Positions 9,404 to 18,793 of a stretch of 64,000 bases of DNA are shown in pieces (positions within the stretch are counted from its first letter, which is position 1; each line of letters begins with the position of its first letter). The notes beneath the pieces were generated by a model. That model was not told where the DNA came from, ran no database searches, and was given only the letters and a program-made list of their open reading frames with translations. The position numbers and the translations under genes were made by a program. The DNA comes from Deinococcus radiophilus (GTDB lineage: Bacteria; Deinococcota; Deinococci; Deinococcales; Deinococcaceae): positions 1,693,001-1,757,000 of the forward strand of contig NZ_CP086380.1 of the NCBI RefSeq assembly GCF_020889625.1. The letters run 5' to 3'.

Positions 9404-11911
9404 TTAGCGCATCAGCCAGCTGAACAGCTGCGCGGTCAGGGTATTGCGTGCCTGTGGGGTCAGACCTTCCAGGCCAAAGCCCAGATTTGCTGACTTATAG
9501 GTTCCTGCATCAAATAAAACGATGGAACCCGTTTCCGTGGACTGTGCGGTGATCTGCGGCGCGGCCCGGCCTGCGGCGCGGCGCGGGTTCGGGTCGGCAG
9601 GCAGGCTCTGGGCGCTGATCTGCGTGGTCCAGTTCCCGGCCACCACGGCGCCGCGGGTGGCGGCCAGCACATCCGGGTACAGTTGGTTGGCTGCACTGCC
9701 GCTGGCGTTCAGGCTGTAGTTCGTCACGCCCAGCGGCGCAGCGGTCCTGAAGACAGATGTGCCACTCGAATCCTGTACAAAGCGGCTGCCCAGATAAGTG
9801 TCGTAGAAAGTCGTCTTGCCCACGTCATAACCGATATCCTGCCCAGTCAGGAGCACCCGGCCACCGCCCTGCATATAGGCCATCAGGTTCTGGATATCCT
9901 GGCTGGTCAGCGTATTGGTGTAAGCATCACCCGTGGCCCAAAGTACGATGTCGGCTTTGCGCATCTCGCTCAGGGGCACTGACCCACGCCGGGTATCCCA
10001 GACGTACGCTCCACCTGTGACGGCATTGGCCTTGACCGCATCGCGCAGGTAGGTGGTGACATCCTTAGCGCTGCCGCCGTCATCGTCCACCAGCAGCACG
10101 CGGGGCTTGGTGGTCGGCGCAGGAGCTGGCGTGGGTTGAGGCGCAGGAGCGGGAGCGGGTGCTGGCGCTGGTTGAGACACAGGGTTCTTGATAAAGCAGG
10201 CCTTACGCACACCAGGTGCGGGATTGGTCCCCCATTCGGTCACCGTGCACAGGAAGCTGTCTTCGGTGCTGGTTCCAGTCACAAATTTGCCATTGGCTCC
10301 GAAAGCCACTTCCCGCTGGGTAGCTCCCGTACAACGGCTGTTTTCCCAACCACAGAACGTGAAGCCGGCTGGACCTGTGGGATTGGCCGGAGTGGGGGAT
10401 GGCGTTGGCACCGGGGGAGGCGTGGGTACAGGCGCCGGTGCTGGGGTGGGCGTAGGGGTCGGAGCAGGTGCGGGTACAGGCGCTGGAGCTGGCGTGGGCG
10501 TAGGGGTCGGAGTTGGCGCGGGGGTGGGGGTGGGCGTGGGAGCTGGGGTTGGAGCAGGCGCGGGAGTCGGCTGGTTCAAGTTCACACCCAGCTTGGTCAT
10601 GGCGGCGGGCAGATTGATCAGACCGTGGCCCACGTTGTTGTTCTTGGTCGCTCCGCCACTGGCCGTGGTATACAGCGCATCCTTGATGGCTGGGACGGTG
10701 CTGCCAGGCCGCGCCTGAAGCATCAGCGCGGTTGCCCCAGCCACCAGTGGGCTGGCCTGGGAAGACCCACTCAGGGCGGCGTACCCACCACCCGGCACCG
10801 AGCTGGTCAGGGCCACACCCGGCGCAGCGATGTCCGGCTTGGTCACGGTGACGTTCTGGCCGCCGATATTCCAAATGGCTGGACCACGGCTGCTGAAGGT
10901 CGCCACCTGGCCGTTGCTGTCCACCGCGCCTACACCGATCGCTTCGGGGATGTTGCCGGGGCTCCCCGTCGTGCCCGCTGAGGGACCGTAGTTGCCGATG
11001 GCAAAGACTGGCACGACTCCTGCGCTCAGCATGTTCTGAACCGGAACCATGAATTCACTGAAGGTTCCTGGCACGCCAAGGCTCATGTTCACGATCTGGG
11101 CACCGTCATTGGTAGTAGGTTTGCCATCAGGGTCTATGACGTACTGCATCCCAGCAATCACCTGGGCAAAGGTCCCGGAGTTGTTCGGCAAGACCAGCGC
11201 ACTAATCACTTTGGCATCGGGGGCCACACCCACCGATTTGCCCACCATCAGGCCAGCAGTGTGGGTGCCGTGGTTGGTGGTGTCGCGAGTCTGCGCACCG
11301 CTCACACGGTTGCCTTCAGCATCGAACTCGGCAAAAGCGGCCACTTTACCGCTCAGCTCAGGGTGGCTGGCGTCAATGCCGCTGTCCAGGTGTCCAATGC
11401 GAATTCCACTGCCCCTGAACCCTGCGGCCCAGGCCGGAAGTACACCGATCTGCTGGAGATGCGCTGGAGTGGCAGCCGGGACAGACGCCGTGCTCTGAGC
11501 CACCGTGCGCGGCACCTCGACTTGGAAGTTCTCGAAGACCTCTTTGACATTGGGCATGGAGGCCAGTGCCAAGGCCTGACGGGGCGTCAGCGGCAGATAC
11601 ACACTCTGGTCCAACCACAGTTCGGTGGCTTCACCCTCGCGCAGCGCTTCGTTGATCACACGGGCTGAGGGGCCTAAACCATTGATGGCCCGCGCCAGCT
11701 GAGAGCGCAACTGCCCCAGGTTCTGCTTCCCCTGGGCATTGTTGGCGAACTGAAAACGCACAATCACACCGACAGGTTCTTGCTCACCCGCCTGGAGTTT
11801 CTTCTGGAGGCCGGGAGACAGCTTGAAGGTCTGGGCGTCTGCCTGAGTGGCCAGGCCCAGCCCCAGAGCTGCCGTCAGGCTCAGGACCCATGCACCGATT
11901 CGGTTCTTCAT
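9404..11911 (-). CDS. Secreted subtilisin-family (S8) serine protease with Pro/Thr-rich linker
   Basis: 835 residues. The signal peptide ends near ATQADA; an I9-like propeptide ([11 protein letters not shown]…, [13 protein letters not shown]) precedes the catalytic domain. The triad is complete: Asp176 in HLDSGID, His214 in NHGTHTAG and Ser384 in [11 protein letters not shown], with the oxyanion Asn307 in AIGNYGPS. Residues about 455-525 form a low-complexity Pro-Thr-Ala linker. After it come a short Cys-containing module ([11 protein letters not shown] … CFIKNP), a second Pro-rich linker, and a C-terminal domain of about 220 residues that starts [13 protein letters not shown] and resembles the flavodoxin-like domain found behind some bacterial subtilases. 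A TAGGCT box just before the ATG suggests a leaderless start. Confidence 0.93.
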   Translation of the reverse strand: MKNRIGAWVLSLTAALGLGLATQADAQTFKLSPGLQKKLQAGEQEPVGVIVRFQFANNAQGKQNLGQLRSQLARAINGLGPSARVINEALREGEATELWLDQSVYLPLTPRQALALASMPNVKEVFENFQVEVPRTVAQSTASVPAATPAHLQQIGVLPAWAAGFRGSGIRIGHLDSGIDASHPELSGKVAAFAEFDAEGNRVSGAQTRDTTNHGTHTAGLMVGKSVGVAPDAKVISALVLPNNSGTFAQVIAGMQYVIDPDGKPTTNDGAQIVNMSLGVPGTFSEFMVPVQNMLSAGVVPVFAIGNYGPSAGTTGSPGNIPEAIGVGAVDSNGQVATFSSRGPAIWNIGGQNVTVTKPDIAAPGVALTSSVPGGGYAALSGSSQASPLVAGATALMLQARPGSTVPAIKDALYTTASGGATKNNNVGHGLINLPAAMTKLGVNLNQPTPAPAPTPAPTPTPTPAPTPTPTPTPAPAPVPAPAPTPTPTPAPAPVPTPPPVPTPSPTPANPTGPAGFTFCGWENSRCTGATQREVAFGANGKFVTGTSTEDSFLCTVTEWGTNPAPGVRKACFIKNPVSQPAPAPAPAPAPQPTPAPAPTTKPRVLLVDDDGGSAKDVTTYLRDAVKANAVTGGAYVWDTRRGSVPLSEMRKADIVLWATGDAYTNTLTSQDIQNLMAYMQGGGRVLLTGQDIGYDVGKTTFYDTYLGSRFVQDSSGTSVFRTAAPLGVTNYSLNASGSAANQLYPDVLAATRGAVVAGNWTTQISAQSLPADPNPRRAAGRAAPQITAQSTETGSIVLFDAGTYKSANLGFGLEGLTPQARNTLTAQLFSWLMR
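10390..10575. repeat. Degenerate tandem repeats encoding the Pro-Thr linker of the subtilase
   Basis: GGxGTxGG(A/C)G-type 6- and 12-base units repeat imperfectly across this stretch. On the minus strand they encode alternating Pro-Thr-Pro-Ala. Such runs commonly vary in length between strains through slippage. Confidence 0.7.
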
Positions 11912-11989
11912 GTCCCGCAGCCTAGCGGGCCAGTCTGTCGTCCCGCTGACCCTCAGGTGAGGAAGTCTTCAGAGATGATCAGGCTGCCG

Positions 11990-12898
11990 TCAGTCTGCGC
12001 TGGGGGTGTTCTGCGAAGCCTGCACCGCCTGGCGCACCGCCGCACACACCCCCTGCTGGGTCAGATCGCTCAGGCGTAGCGGGTCGGCGGGCGGCAGGGC
12101 TGCGCTGCTCAGCGCAAAAGCACTGTCACCATCCCATCCGGTATGGCTAGGGGCAATGACACGGGCCAGTGCAGCGCAAGCAGCGTCGGCCAGCCGCCGA
12201 CATTCGGCCTTGGTCAGCGTATGCTCGGTGGCCACCGCCAGCAGGGTGGTGTTCTGCACCGCGCTGCCCGGCATGCCGCCGACCGGTTCAGCACCTGCTG
12301 CCTGACCCATAGGTTGCCCAGATTCATCCAGCACGTCGCCTACTGGGTTCACTACGGCCAGCACTGCCACCCCTACGCCGCCATCTTCGAGGTAAACACT
12401 GCCCAGACCGCCAGGGTGGGTCCCGGCTGGTCCACGCCATTTGCTGATGGTGGCCCCGGTCCCGGCACCGACTGCCCCGCAAGGCACCGGATCAGCGCTG
12501 GCGGCCAAGAGCGCCTGCCTTCCAGACTCGGCATCTGGTCGGGCCTGTGGATCCCCACTGCCCAGGTCATAAATCACTGCCGCCGGGACAATCGGCACCC
12601 GCGCAAAGGGGGTTTCTACCCCTATGCCACGCGCAGAAAGCTCCTGCATCACCCCGTCGGCAGCTGCCAGGCCAAAAGCACTGCCCCCGGTCAGCAGCAA
12701 GGCGTGGACCCGCTCCACGGCTTTTTCAGGGGACAGTAAGACGCCTTCACGCGTGCCGGGGCTGGAGCCCAGAAAGCTGGCGGATGCCACCGCTCCCTGC
12801 GGTGGGCAAAGAATCACGGTGCAGCCGGTGCGGCCCACCGAGTCGGTCCAGTGCCCGACCTGAAAGCTGGGCAGGGCCGTCAGGGTGCGGTTCACGGG
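11990..12898 (-). CDS. P1-family peptidase (DmpA/NylC-like N-terminal nucleophile hydrolase)
   Basis: About 302 residues from the GTG at 12898; a GTG at 12934 would add 12 residues but overlaps the upstream regulator by 32 bases. P1-family enzymes are aminopeptidases or amidases that cleave themselves to expose a Ser or Thr nucleophile. Family features are the opening LTALPSFQVGHWTDSVGRTGCTVILCP, the LLTGGSAFGLAAADGVM helix, GAVGAGTGATISKW and GGLGSVYL. The Ser in GGLGS is the likely nucleophile by position; that is inference. The gene follows the response regulator closely on the same strand, so they may be co-transcribed. Confidence 0.85.
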   Translation of the reverse strand, partial: PVNRTLTALPSFQVGHWTDSVGRTGCTVILCPPQGAVASASFLGSSPGTREGVLLSPEKAVERVHALLLTGGSAFGLAAADGVMQELSARGIGVETPFARVPIVPAAVIYDLGSGDPQARPDAESGRQALLAASADPVPCGAVGAGTGATISKWRGPAGTHPGGLGSVYLEDGGVGVAVLAVVNPVGDVLDESGQPMGQAAGAEPVGGMPGSAVQNTTLLAVATEHTLTKAECRRLADAACAALARVIAPSHTGWDGDSAFALSSAALPPADPLRLSDLTQQGVCAAVRQAVQASQNTPSAD

Positions 12899-12902
12899 CA
12901 GC

Positions 12903-13571
12903 TCAGGGAGTCTTGAGGGCGTAGCCGATGCCACGCACGGTGCGGATCAGGCCGTAGCCATCCAGGTCACGCAGCTTGGAACGCATGTTGGCCATGTGGA
13001 CGTCCACCACGTTGGAGTTGCTGGGCAGGTCGCCACTCCAGACCTCGCGCTCGATCTCGGCGCGGGAATACACCCGGCCCGGCTGCCGCGCCAGAAAGGT
13101 CAGCAGGTCAAATTCACGCGGAGAGAGCCGGACTTCCTGACCCTTGAAGTAGCACAGGCGCTTTTGGGGATGAATTTCCAGCTCGCCCACCGTAATCACG
13201 TCGCCATGCTGCTGATGACGCAGCTGCACCTTGATGCGGGCCACCAGCTCCTCTGGGTAAAAGGGCTTGGTCATGTAATCATCTGCCCCCGCTTCCAGCA
13301 AGGCCACTTTGCGGTCCAGGGCGTCCATCGCCGTGAGGATGATGATCGGCATGGAGCTGCTTTTGCGTAGACGGCGGGTCACCTCGGCACCGTCCAGGTC
13401 AGGAAGGCCCAGATCCAGCACCACCAGATCAGGGTGCTCCTCGCGGGCCATGGTAAGTCCACTGATGCCGTCCGAGGCCGTCAGGGCTTCAAAGCCCGCC
13501 TGCTCCAGTTCGTACTGAACCACCCGGCTGATGTCCGGGTTGTCCTCAATTACTAAAATTCGCTGCTCCAT
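12903..13571 (-). CDS. OmpR-family response regulator, DrRRA-like
   Basis: 222 residues. The receiver domain has the acidic pair (IEDN), the phospho-acceptor Asp in VVLDLGLPD near residue 52, Thr in ILTAMD and Lys in MTKPF. The C-terminal winged helix shows LSPREFDLLTFLARQPGRVYSR and VVDVHMANMRSKL … TVRGIGYAL. Overall it closely resembles DrRRA of D. radiodurans, a regulator required for radiation resistance and induction of recA; orthology is recalled from the sequence pattern and not tested here. No histidine kinase is adjacent, as for an orphan regulator. An AAGGAG Shine-Dalgarno precedes the ATG. Confidence 0.85.
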   Translation of the reverse strand: MEQRILVIEDNPDISRVVQYELEQAGFEALTASDGISGLTMAREEHPDLVVLDLGLPDLDGAEVTRRLRKSSSMPIIILTAMDALDRKVALLEAGADDYMTKPFYPEELVARIKVQLRHQQHGDVITVGELEIHPQKRLCYFKGQEVRLSPREFDLLTFLARQPGRVYSRAEIEREVWSGDLPSNSNVVDVHMANMRSKLRDLDGYGLIRTVRGIGYALKTP

Positions 13572-13872
13572 GTCGTGCGCTCCTTCGCCAGATGAGGTTC
13601 CTAAACCCGAAGGTCACGCCAAGTGGCCTGGAGGCCGATGCTGCCGCGATGCCCAGAGGATTTACCGCACCCGTTCACGAAAATGTGAAATAAGTCTAAC
13701 TTGCTCTGCTGAAGTGTAAGCCATACGGCGTTTAACCGTCCTTAATACTTTACTGGTTCTTAATGTGCGTAAACCGTCAGGTTTTGGAGGCAGTTCTGAC
13801 CTGTGATGCACCGCAGATCACGTCCGCCGCAGTCCATAGGAGCAGCCCGGCCTTCTGCTTTAGACTGCCCCA
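13572..13872. promoter_or_regulatory. Divergent promoter region with direct repeats, regulator / hydrolase
   Basis: 301 bases without a gene. For the plus-strand hydrolase a TAGACT box at 13862-13867 lies 5 bases before its ATG. For the minus-strand regulator an AAGGAG lies before its ATG. The AT-richer middle (about 13690-13780) carries CTTAAT twice, at 13741-13746 and 13759-13764, flanked outside by near-identical TTTAACCGTC and GTAAACCGTC. This arrangement could be an operator for an OmpR-type regulator, possibly autoregulation; that is inference. Confidence 0.4.
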
Positions 13873-14814
13873 ATGACTGACGACCGGCCGCAGGAACCCA
13901 GCTTCTGGGAAGATGAAGCCCAGGGCCAGACCGCTGTCCTCAACGGTGCTGAACTGTACTACGAGTGGCAGCCGGGTGAAGGGACGCAGCTGCCCCTGGT
14001 CTTTTTGCATGAGGGCTACGGCTACCAGAGTGCGTCGTTCCGGGAGCTGTTTGGCGACAAGCTGAAGGAATGGAGTGGTGGGTCGCTGCTGCTGGACCAG
14101 CGTGGCAGCGGGCGCAGCGCCCCGTTAGAAGACACCGAGCAGGGCGATGAACTGGACCTGAACCTGCTGGTGGATGATCTGGAGGCTTTGCGGGAGCATC
14201 TGGACATCGAACAGATCATCCCGCTGGGGCACGGCTTCGGGGCGCTGGTGGCGCTGGAATACGCCCGGCGCTTCCCGCAGCACACCAAGCGGGTGGTCGC
14301 GGTGAATCCCTGGCTGCACTTTCCAGGGCTGGCGCTCACGCTGCTGGCCGAAGCCAGTGCCCTCAAGGGACAGGAGCTGCAAGACCCTGCCGACGACGTG
14401 CGTGAACAGACCCCCGAGGGGGCCTATCCGGCAGTGGGCAGTGCACGTATTCAGGCCGCCTTTGAGCTACTCAATGCCCGCGACTTGCTGAATACCCTGC
14501 AGTTCGTTAGCCCCCAGAGCCGGATGCAGCTAGAATTCATCGACGCCGAGCAGGCTCTGCCCAGCCGCGCCGAAGTCGGTGAAGCGCTGGTCTATCAGGG
14601 CATGTGGGAGTTTGAATACCCGGCCTTTCTGGAAGAGATTCGCCGCCCGGTCTCCGTGATTGCTGGGGTGCATGACCGTACCAGCTACCCGGAGCAGACC
14701 GACTGGCTCGTTGACCTGGGCGGCGCCGAACTGACCGTGCTGGACGCCGGGCACTACCCCTGGCTGGACGATGAGGAAGCCTTTGCTGAAGCCCTTTGGG
14801 ACGCCCTGCGCTGA
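13873..14814 (+). CDS. Alpha/beta-hydrolase fold protein lacking the nucleophile serine
   Basis: 313 residues, proline-iminopeptidase-like. The oxyanion region (VFLHEGYGYQ), the LLLDQRGSGRS strand typical of prolyl aminopeptidases, the acid Asp268 (GVHDRTSYP) and the general-base His294 (DAGHYPWLDDE) are present. The nucleophile elbow, normally GxSxG, reads GHGFG, so Gly121 stands where Ser is expected (GGC at about 14233). Hydrolysis by the usual mechanism is therefore unlikely unless another residue substitutes. It could be a pseudo-enzyme with a binding role. The gene stands alone with its own leaderless-type promoter. Confidence 0.8.
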   Translation: MTDDRPQEPSFWEDEAQGQTAVLNGAELYYEWQPGEGTQLPLVFLHEGYGYQSASFRELFGDKLKEWSGGSLLLDQRGSGRSAPLEDTEQGDELDLNLLVDDLEALREHLDIEQIIPLGHGFGALVALEYARRFPQHTKRVVAVNPWLHFPGLALTLLAEASALKGQELQDPADDVREQTPEGAYPAVGSARIQAAFELLNARDLLNTLQFVSPQSRMQLEFIDAEQALPSRAEVGEALVYQGMWEFEYPAFLEEIRRPVSVIAGVHDRTSYPEQTDWLVDLGGAELTVLDAGHYPWLDDEEAFAEALWDALR

Positions 14815-14874
14815 ACAGGCAAGCCGCAGAGACCCTGGCACTTTAGGTAAGGCAGCGGCGCTATGATGCTGCAC

Positions 14875-15177
14875 ATGACCGACTCCAAGCGCAGCCCGGC
14901 TGACCGTGAAGCGGCCGAACTTCCCACCGAGCAAGGGGGCCTGCCCGGCGAGTACACCCCTCAGGTCGGCCAACCAATCCAGCATGGCCGCGAACAGTCT
15001 GGGGCGGAGAATGACGGCGAGCTGCTGATCAGCGGTGTCAATACCGGCCCTGACCGTGCAGAACGTAACACGCTCAGCCCCACTGAGGAGCGCGCTCGCC
15101 TGAGCATCCGTGCCGAGCAGGAAGAGGACGAACCTGCAGACGCCGATGCTGCGACTGGCCTGGACCGGGGCGACTAA
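14875..15177 (+). CDS. Small hydrophilic, probably disordered protein of unknown function
   Basis: 100 residues from the ATG at 14875; an in-frame ATG at 14863 overlaps the TATGAT -10 box (14862-14867) and is less likely. The product is rich in Glu, Asp, Gly, Pro and Arg with no hydrophobic core (TDSKRSPADREAAEL … TGLDRGD). This composition fits an intrinsically disordered protein of the kind deinococci carry for stress or desiccation. No family was recognised. It has its own promoter and a strong terminator at 15204, so it is a single-gene transcript. Confidence 0.6.
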   Translation: MTDSKRSPADREAAELPTEQGGLPGEYTPQVGQPIQHGREQSGAENDGELLISGVNTGPDRAERNTLSPTEERARLSIRAEQEEDEPADADAATGLDRGD

Positions 15178-15203
15178 GTCCCAGCCTGACTCAACGCTAC
15201 GCC

Positions 15204-15245
15204 AAGAACGGGAATCCTCTAGCTCGGATTCCTGTTCTTTTTGAG
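15204..15245 (+). terminator. Strong intrinsic terminator after the small disordered protein
   Basis: AAGAACGGGAATCC pairs with GGATTCCTGTTCTT around a short loop and is followed by five T residues. Confidence 0.85.
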
Positions 15246-15411
15246 CTTCTCTCCCCTAGCGGCTAGGAATTCAGCAGATATCCCGAGCGCCGCAGGCCGC
15301 GTTACAATAGGCCCCGTCCCGCACCGGGCCGCTCTGACTTGCCTGGTGCGCTGTATTGAGTGCCGATCACTGGCAAATGCCCGCACGACAACGCGGAGAG
15401 GAGAAACAAGA

Positions 15412-16149
15412 GTGGCTGGTCATAACAAATGGTCTCAGATCAAACGGAAAAAAGGTGCCAACGACAAGAAGCGCAGCGCCATCATCTCTAAGCACCTACG
15501 GGCCATTACGGCAGCGGTCCGCTCGGGCGGCAGCGAAGATCCCAGCGGCAACCTGGCCCTGAAAAATGCCATCGCCGCAGCCAAGACCGACACGGTGCCG
15601 GTGGACAACATCAATAACGCCATCAAGCGGGCCGCAGGCGGCAGCGACTCCGGGCAGGACTTCAAGGAAGTGACCTACGAAGGCTACGGCCCCGGCGGCA
15701 CGGCCATTTTCATTGAGGCGCTGACCGACAACGTGAACCGCACGGTGGCCGATGTGCGCGCCGTGTTCAATAAGCGCGGCGGGTCCCTGGGCAACAGCGG
15801 CAGCGTGGCCTGGCAGTTCGAGAAAAAAGGCGTGATCCTGCTGCCCGACGCCTCCGAGCAGGCGCAGGAAGCGGCCATTGAACACGGCGCTGAGGACATC
15901 CAGATCTCCGACGATGGCCTAGAAATCACGACTGACCCGACCGAGTTGTACGCGGTGCAAGACGGTCTGGCCTCGGCGGGCTTTACCACCGAGAATGCTT
16001 CGCTGAGCCGGATTCCCAGCAACACGGTCGCCGTGAACGCCGAGGACGCGGCCAAGCTGCTGCGGATCGTGGACGCCCTGGAAGAACTGGATGACGTGCA
16101 AAACGTGTTTACCAACGCCGATTTGCCCGAAGACCTGATTCTCGACTGA
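15412..16149 (+). CDS. yebC: YebC/PmpR-family transcription or translation regulator
   Basis: 245 residues from the GTG at 15412, which follows a GGAGAGGAG Shine-Dalgarno; the upstream extension in the same frame is not conserved in type. The opening [21 protein letters not shown] is diagnostic, as are [17 protein letters not shown] and the acidic central part ([18 protein letters not shown]). YebC proteins bind DNA as regulators in several bacteria, and recent work links the family to rescue of ribosomes stalled at proline stretches. A TACAAT box at 15303 is a candidate promoter, giving a leader of about 100 bases. It is followed 9 bases later by the TRIC gene. Confidence 0.94.
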   Translation: MAGHNKWSQIKRKKGANDKKRSAIISKHLRAITAAVRSGGSEDPSGNLALKNAIAAAKTDTVPVDNINNAIKRAAGGSDSGQDFKEVTYEGYGPGGTAIFIEALTDNVNRTVADVRAVFNKRGGSLGNSGSVAWQFEKKGVILLPDASEQAQEAAIEHGAEDIQISDDGLEITTDPTELYAVQDGLASAGFTTENASLSRIPSNTVAVNAEDAAKLLRIVDALEELDDVQNVFTNADLPEDLILD

Positions 16150-16158
16150 CCGCGGGCC

Positions 16159-16821
16159 ATGACCGACCTGACCGCCCTGGCTGAACTTCCGGTGCAGCAG
16201 CTGCAATCTGGCATCCGGCTGTTTGATCTGCTGGGTACGCTGGCCTTTGCGATGTCGGGGGCGCTGCTGGCAGTCCGCAAGCGCTTTGACCTGTTCGGGG
16301 TGATGGTGTTGGGTTCGGTAACAGCCGTGGGCGGCGGGGCCATCCGCGATACCCTGATCGGGCAGACGCCGCCCATTTTCCTGCGCGACGAGTTGTATGT
16401 CTGGATCGCCCTGATTGGCAGTTTGCTGGCCTTCGCCTTTGGGGAGCGGCTGGCCCGCTTCGAGCGCACCATCAATTTTTTTGATTCCTTTGGGCTGGCC
16501 GTATTCGCGTCTTCCGGGGCGCTGGGGGCGTTGGCCCTGGGCCTGGGTCCGCTGGGTGTGACCTTTGCGGGGATGCTGAGCGGTGTGGGCGGCGGGATCG
16601 TCCGCGACCTGATTGCCAACGAAGTACCCGAAGTGATGTACCGCCGCGATCAGCTCTACGCCACCGCTGCAGCACTGGGCGCGGCGGCAGTTTATCTGGC
16701 CGTGCCCCACCTGGGCGTGCTGGGTGGGCAATTGGTCGGTGTGGTCACAGTGCTGGCCCTGCGGGTGATTTCGCGGCAAGGTTGGGTGCATCTGCCGGTG
16801 CGCCGACTGCCGGACGAGTAA
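16159..16821 (+). CDS. TRIC-family cation channel (UPF0126)
   Basis: 220 residues, about seven membrane helices in two repeats. Each repeat has the family glycine-rich motif: VTAVGGGAIRDTLIG in the first and LSGVGGGIVRDLIANEVP in the second, with LLGTLAFAMSGALLAVRKRFDLFGV and FDSFGLAVFASSGALGA leading each half. Bacterial TRIC proteins form trimeric monovalent-cation channels. The gene follows yebC with 9 bases between and a terminator just after it, so the two are probably one transcript. Confidence 0.92.
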   Translation: MTDLTALAELPVQQLQSGIRLFDLLGTLAFAMSGALLAVRKRFDLFGVMVLGSVTAVGGGAIRDTLIGQTPPIFLRDELYVWIALIGSLLAFAFGERLARFERTINFFDSFGLAVFASSGALGALALGLGPLGVTFAGMLSGVGGGIVRDLIANEVPEVMYRRDQLYATAAALGAAAVYLAVPHLGVLGGQLVGVVTVLALRVISRQGWVHLPVRRLPDE

Positions 16822-16836
16822 ACAGTCCTATTTGCC

Positions 16837-16871
16837 AGCTCCAGCTCATCACAGCCGGGCTGGGGCTTTCT
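16837..16871 (+). terminator. Terminator after the TRIC gene
   Basis: AGCTCCAGCTC pairs with GGGCTGGGGCT (two G-T pairs), followed by TTCTC. Confidence 0.65.
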
Positions 16872-16987
16872 CATTGCTTTAACCCATCCCCTTAAACTGT
16901 GGCCATCTCAGCAGCCAGCGTGGTTTTGATAGATCATCGGAGCTTTTCATTCTTAGAAGCGCCGTCCTGTTCCTTTTGGAGAAAAAC

Positions 16988-18025
16988 ATGCCAGTAACCC
17001 TCCTTCCCCAACGCAGGGCCGCACTGCTCCTCACGGCCCTGCTGGCGGCCTGCGGGCCGCAGTCCGGCAATGATTCGTCCACAGTGACCACCACCGAGAC
17101 GGCCAGCGCCGATATGGCCGATGCCACCAGCGAAGCCGCGACCACCGATGCCACCAGCGTTCCGGCCCCAGCAGTGTCCACGACCACTCCGGCCCCTACC
17201 ACACCGACCCTGGGCAGCCAGATCACCCGGCAGAGCAGCGGCGAGCGCTCTTTGTTGGTCGAGGCGAGCGCCGATTTTGAGGTCGCGGACGTGGTGCAGG
17301 CCGCCGATACGATCGAAGGGCTGGCCCGCCGCGCCGGGGGCTTCGTGACCAGCAGCATTGTCAACAGCCACGACGAGGGGCAGGCCCAGTACCCGCTGGC
17401 GGACGGTCAGCGGCTCAGTGTCATCAGCTACACCCGCCGCGCCGAGGTGAAGGGGCGCGTGCCCCGGGCGCGGCTCACCGAGTTTCTGGCGCAGGTACAG
17501 ACTGAAATCGGGCATCTACGCAGCCGCACCGTGACCGCTCAGGATGTGACCTTCGACCTGGAAAGGGCCAGGCTGGAGCAGGAGATCGGCGCCCTGAAGG
17601 CCGGAAAAATCAGTGAACAGGTGCTGGACCCGCAGGGCGCGGCGGTGCAGGCCGGGAACCTCGGCGCCATTGAGCGGGAGGCGCTGGCCCAGCGCGAGGC
17701 GGCCTACGCCGACTTGCAGGGCCGCGAACTGCAAGACCGGGTGGACTACAGCCTGGTGCGCCTGACTTTTGACCAGCCAGCGCTGACCCGCGAGGAGCGC
17801 CGCCCCGACCCCGCCGCGCAGGCCGCCGCCCACACGCCGCCTTCTGGCGAGCGCCTGGCCGCCAGCCTGCGAACCGGCTGGCGTTCCCTGGAAGCCTTTG
17901 TGCTGGCCGCCGCCTCGGCGTGGCCGTTGCTGCTGGGGCTGGGGCTGATCGCCGCGCTGTGGCAGCAGGTGAACCGCCGCCGTCCAGTCAAGTCAGCTGA
18001 GCAAGTACCGCCCCGGCAGGACTAA
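16988..18025 (+). CDS. DUF4349-family membrane-anchored lipoprotein
   Basis: 345 residues from the ATG at 16988, which has GGAG 6 bases upstream; the TTG at 16976 is less likely. A lipobox (LTALLAACG) is followed by a Thr/Ala/Ser-rich spacer. The DUF4349 core covers about residues 75-320, with [22 protein letters not shown], a coiled coil around [16 protein letters not shown], and [13 protein letters not shown]. It ends in a transmembrane helix ([13 protein letters not shown]) and a basic tail. The combination of a lipid anchor at one end and a membrane helix at the other is usual for this family, whose function is not known. Confidence 0.85.
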   Translation: MPVTLLPQRRAALLLTALLAACGPQSGNDSSTVTTTETASADMADATSEAATTDATSVPAPAVSTTTPAPTTPTLGSQITRQSSGERSLLVEASADFEVADVVQAADTIEGLARRAGGFVTSSIVNSHDEGQAQYPLADGQRLSVISYTRRAEVKGRVPRARLTEFLAQVQTEIGHLRSRTVTAQDVTFDLERARLEQEIGALKAGKISEQVLDPQGAAVQAGNLGAIEREALAQREAAYADLQGRELQDRVDYSLVRLTFDQPALTREERRPDPAAQAAAHTPPSGERLAASLRTGWRSLEAFVLAAASAWPLLLGLGLIAALWQQVNRRRPVKSAEQVPPRQD

Positions 18026-18054
18026 AGGGCAACGGCCCCGTATGCTGGAGCGCG

Positions 18055-18744
18055 ATGACGCCCGAACGCTACGCCAAAATCCTGCGGGTGCTACGCCTGC
18101 GCCAGCCCACCCTCAGCGTCCTGATGGACGAGGTCAATAAGCCCCATAACCTCAGCGCCATTCTGCGCACCTGCGACGCGGTAGGGGCCATGACCGCCCA
18201 CGCCGTGCCACCCCAAACCCTCAGCCTGGGATCATTTCGCTCGCGCATGTTCGAGGCCAGCTCGGGCAGTGCCCATAAGTGGGTCACGGTGCAGGAACAT
18301 CCCAGCGCTCTGGACGCCATCCGCGAGCTCCAGGGCCAGGGCGTGCAGGTGCTGGCCACCCACCTCTCGCAGCGCAGCGTGGACTACCGCGAGCCCGACT
18401 ACACCCGCCCCACTTGTGTGCTGCTGGGCGCCGAGAAATTCGGCGTGAGCGACGCGGCCGCCGAGGCTGCCGACGCCAATATCATCATTCCCATGATGGG
18501 TATGGTGCAGAGCCTGAACGTGTCGGTGGCCGCCGCCACCATCCTGCTCGAGGCCCAGCGCCAGCGCCTGGAAGCCGGCATGTACGCGGCTCCACAGCTG
18601 AGCGACGCCGAGCTGAAGCGCACCGCCTTCCGCTGGGCTTACCCCGACCTGGCCGAGAAGTACGACGAGCAGGGCGCGGCGTACCCAGAGCTGGACGAGG
18701 AAGGGCAGATCGTGGGAAAAGACTTGCTCCCGCGAACAGAGTGA
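18055..18744 (+). CDS. trmH: tRNA (guanosine(18)-2'-O)-methyltransferase TrmH
   Basis: 229 residues. This SPOUT methyltransferase transfers a methyl group from SAM to the 2'-OH of G18 in the D-loop of tRNA. The three SPOUT motifs are present: [29 protein letters not shown] and [22 protein letters not shown], which form the trefoil-knot SAM site. Length and the C-terminal extension match Thermus-type TrmH. The last codons and stop lie within a 23-base repeat that also occurs upstream of purE. The neighbouring apgM gene is convergent. Confidence 0.94.
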   Translation: MTPERYAKILRVLRLRQPTLSVLMDEVNKPHNLSAILRTCDAVGAMTAHAVPPQTLSLGSFRSRMFEASSGSAHKWVTVQEHPSALDAIRELQGQGVQVLATHLSQRSVDYREPDYTRPTCVLLGAEKFGVSDAAAEAADANIIIPMMGMVQSLNVSVAAATILLEAQRQRLEAGMYAAPQLSDAELKRTAFRWAYPDLAEKYDEQGAAYPELDEEGQIVGKDLLPRTE

Positions 18745-18746
18745 GT
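18724..18746 (+). repeat. 23-base dispersed repeat, copy 1
   Basis: The stretch beginning TTGCTCCCGCGAACAGAG and ending in TGAGT is identical to 46713-46735 and in the same orientation; flanks differ. Here it supplies the last codons and stop of trmH. Confidence 0.8.
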
Positions 18747-18793
18747 ATCAACGCTCTAGCGCCTTGATAGAGCATTCTGCCAACCAGCAGCGC

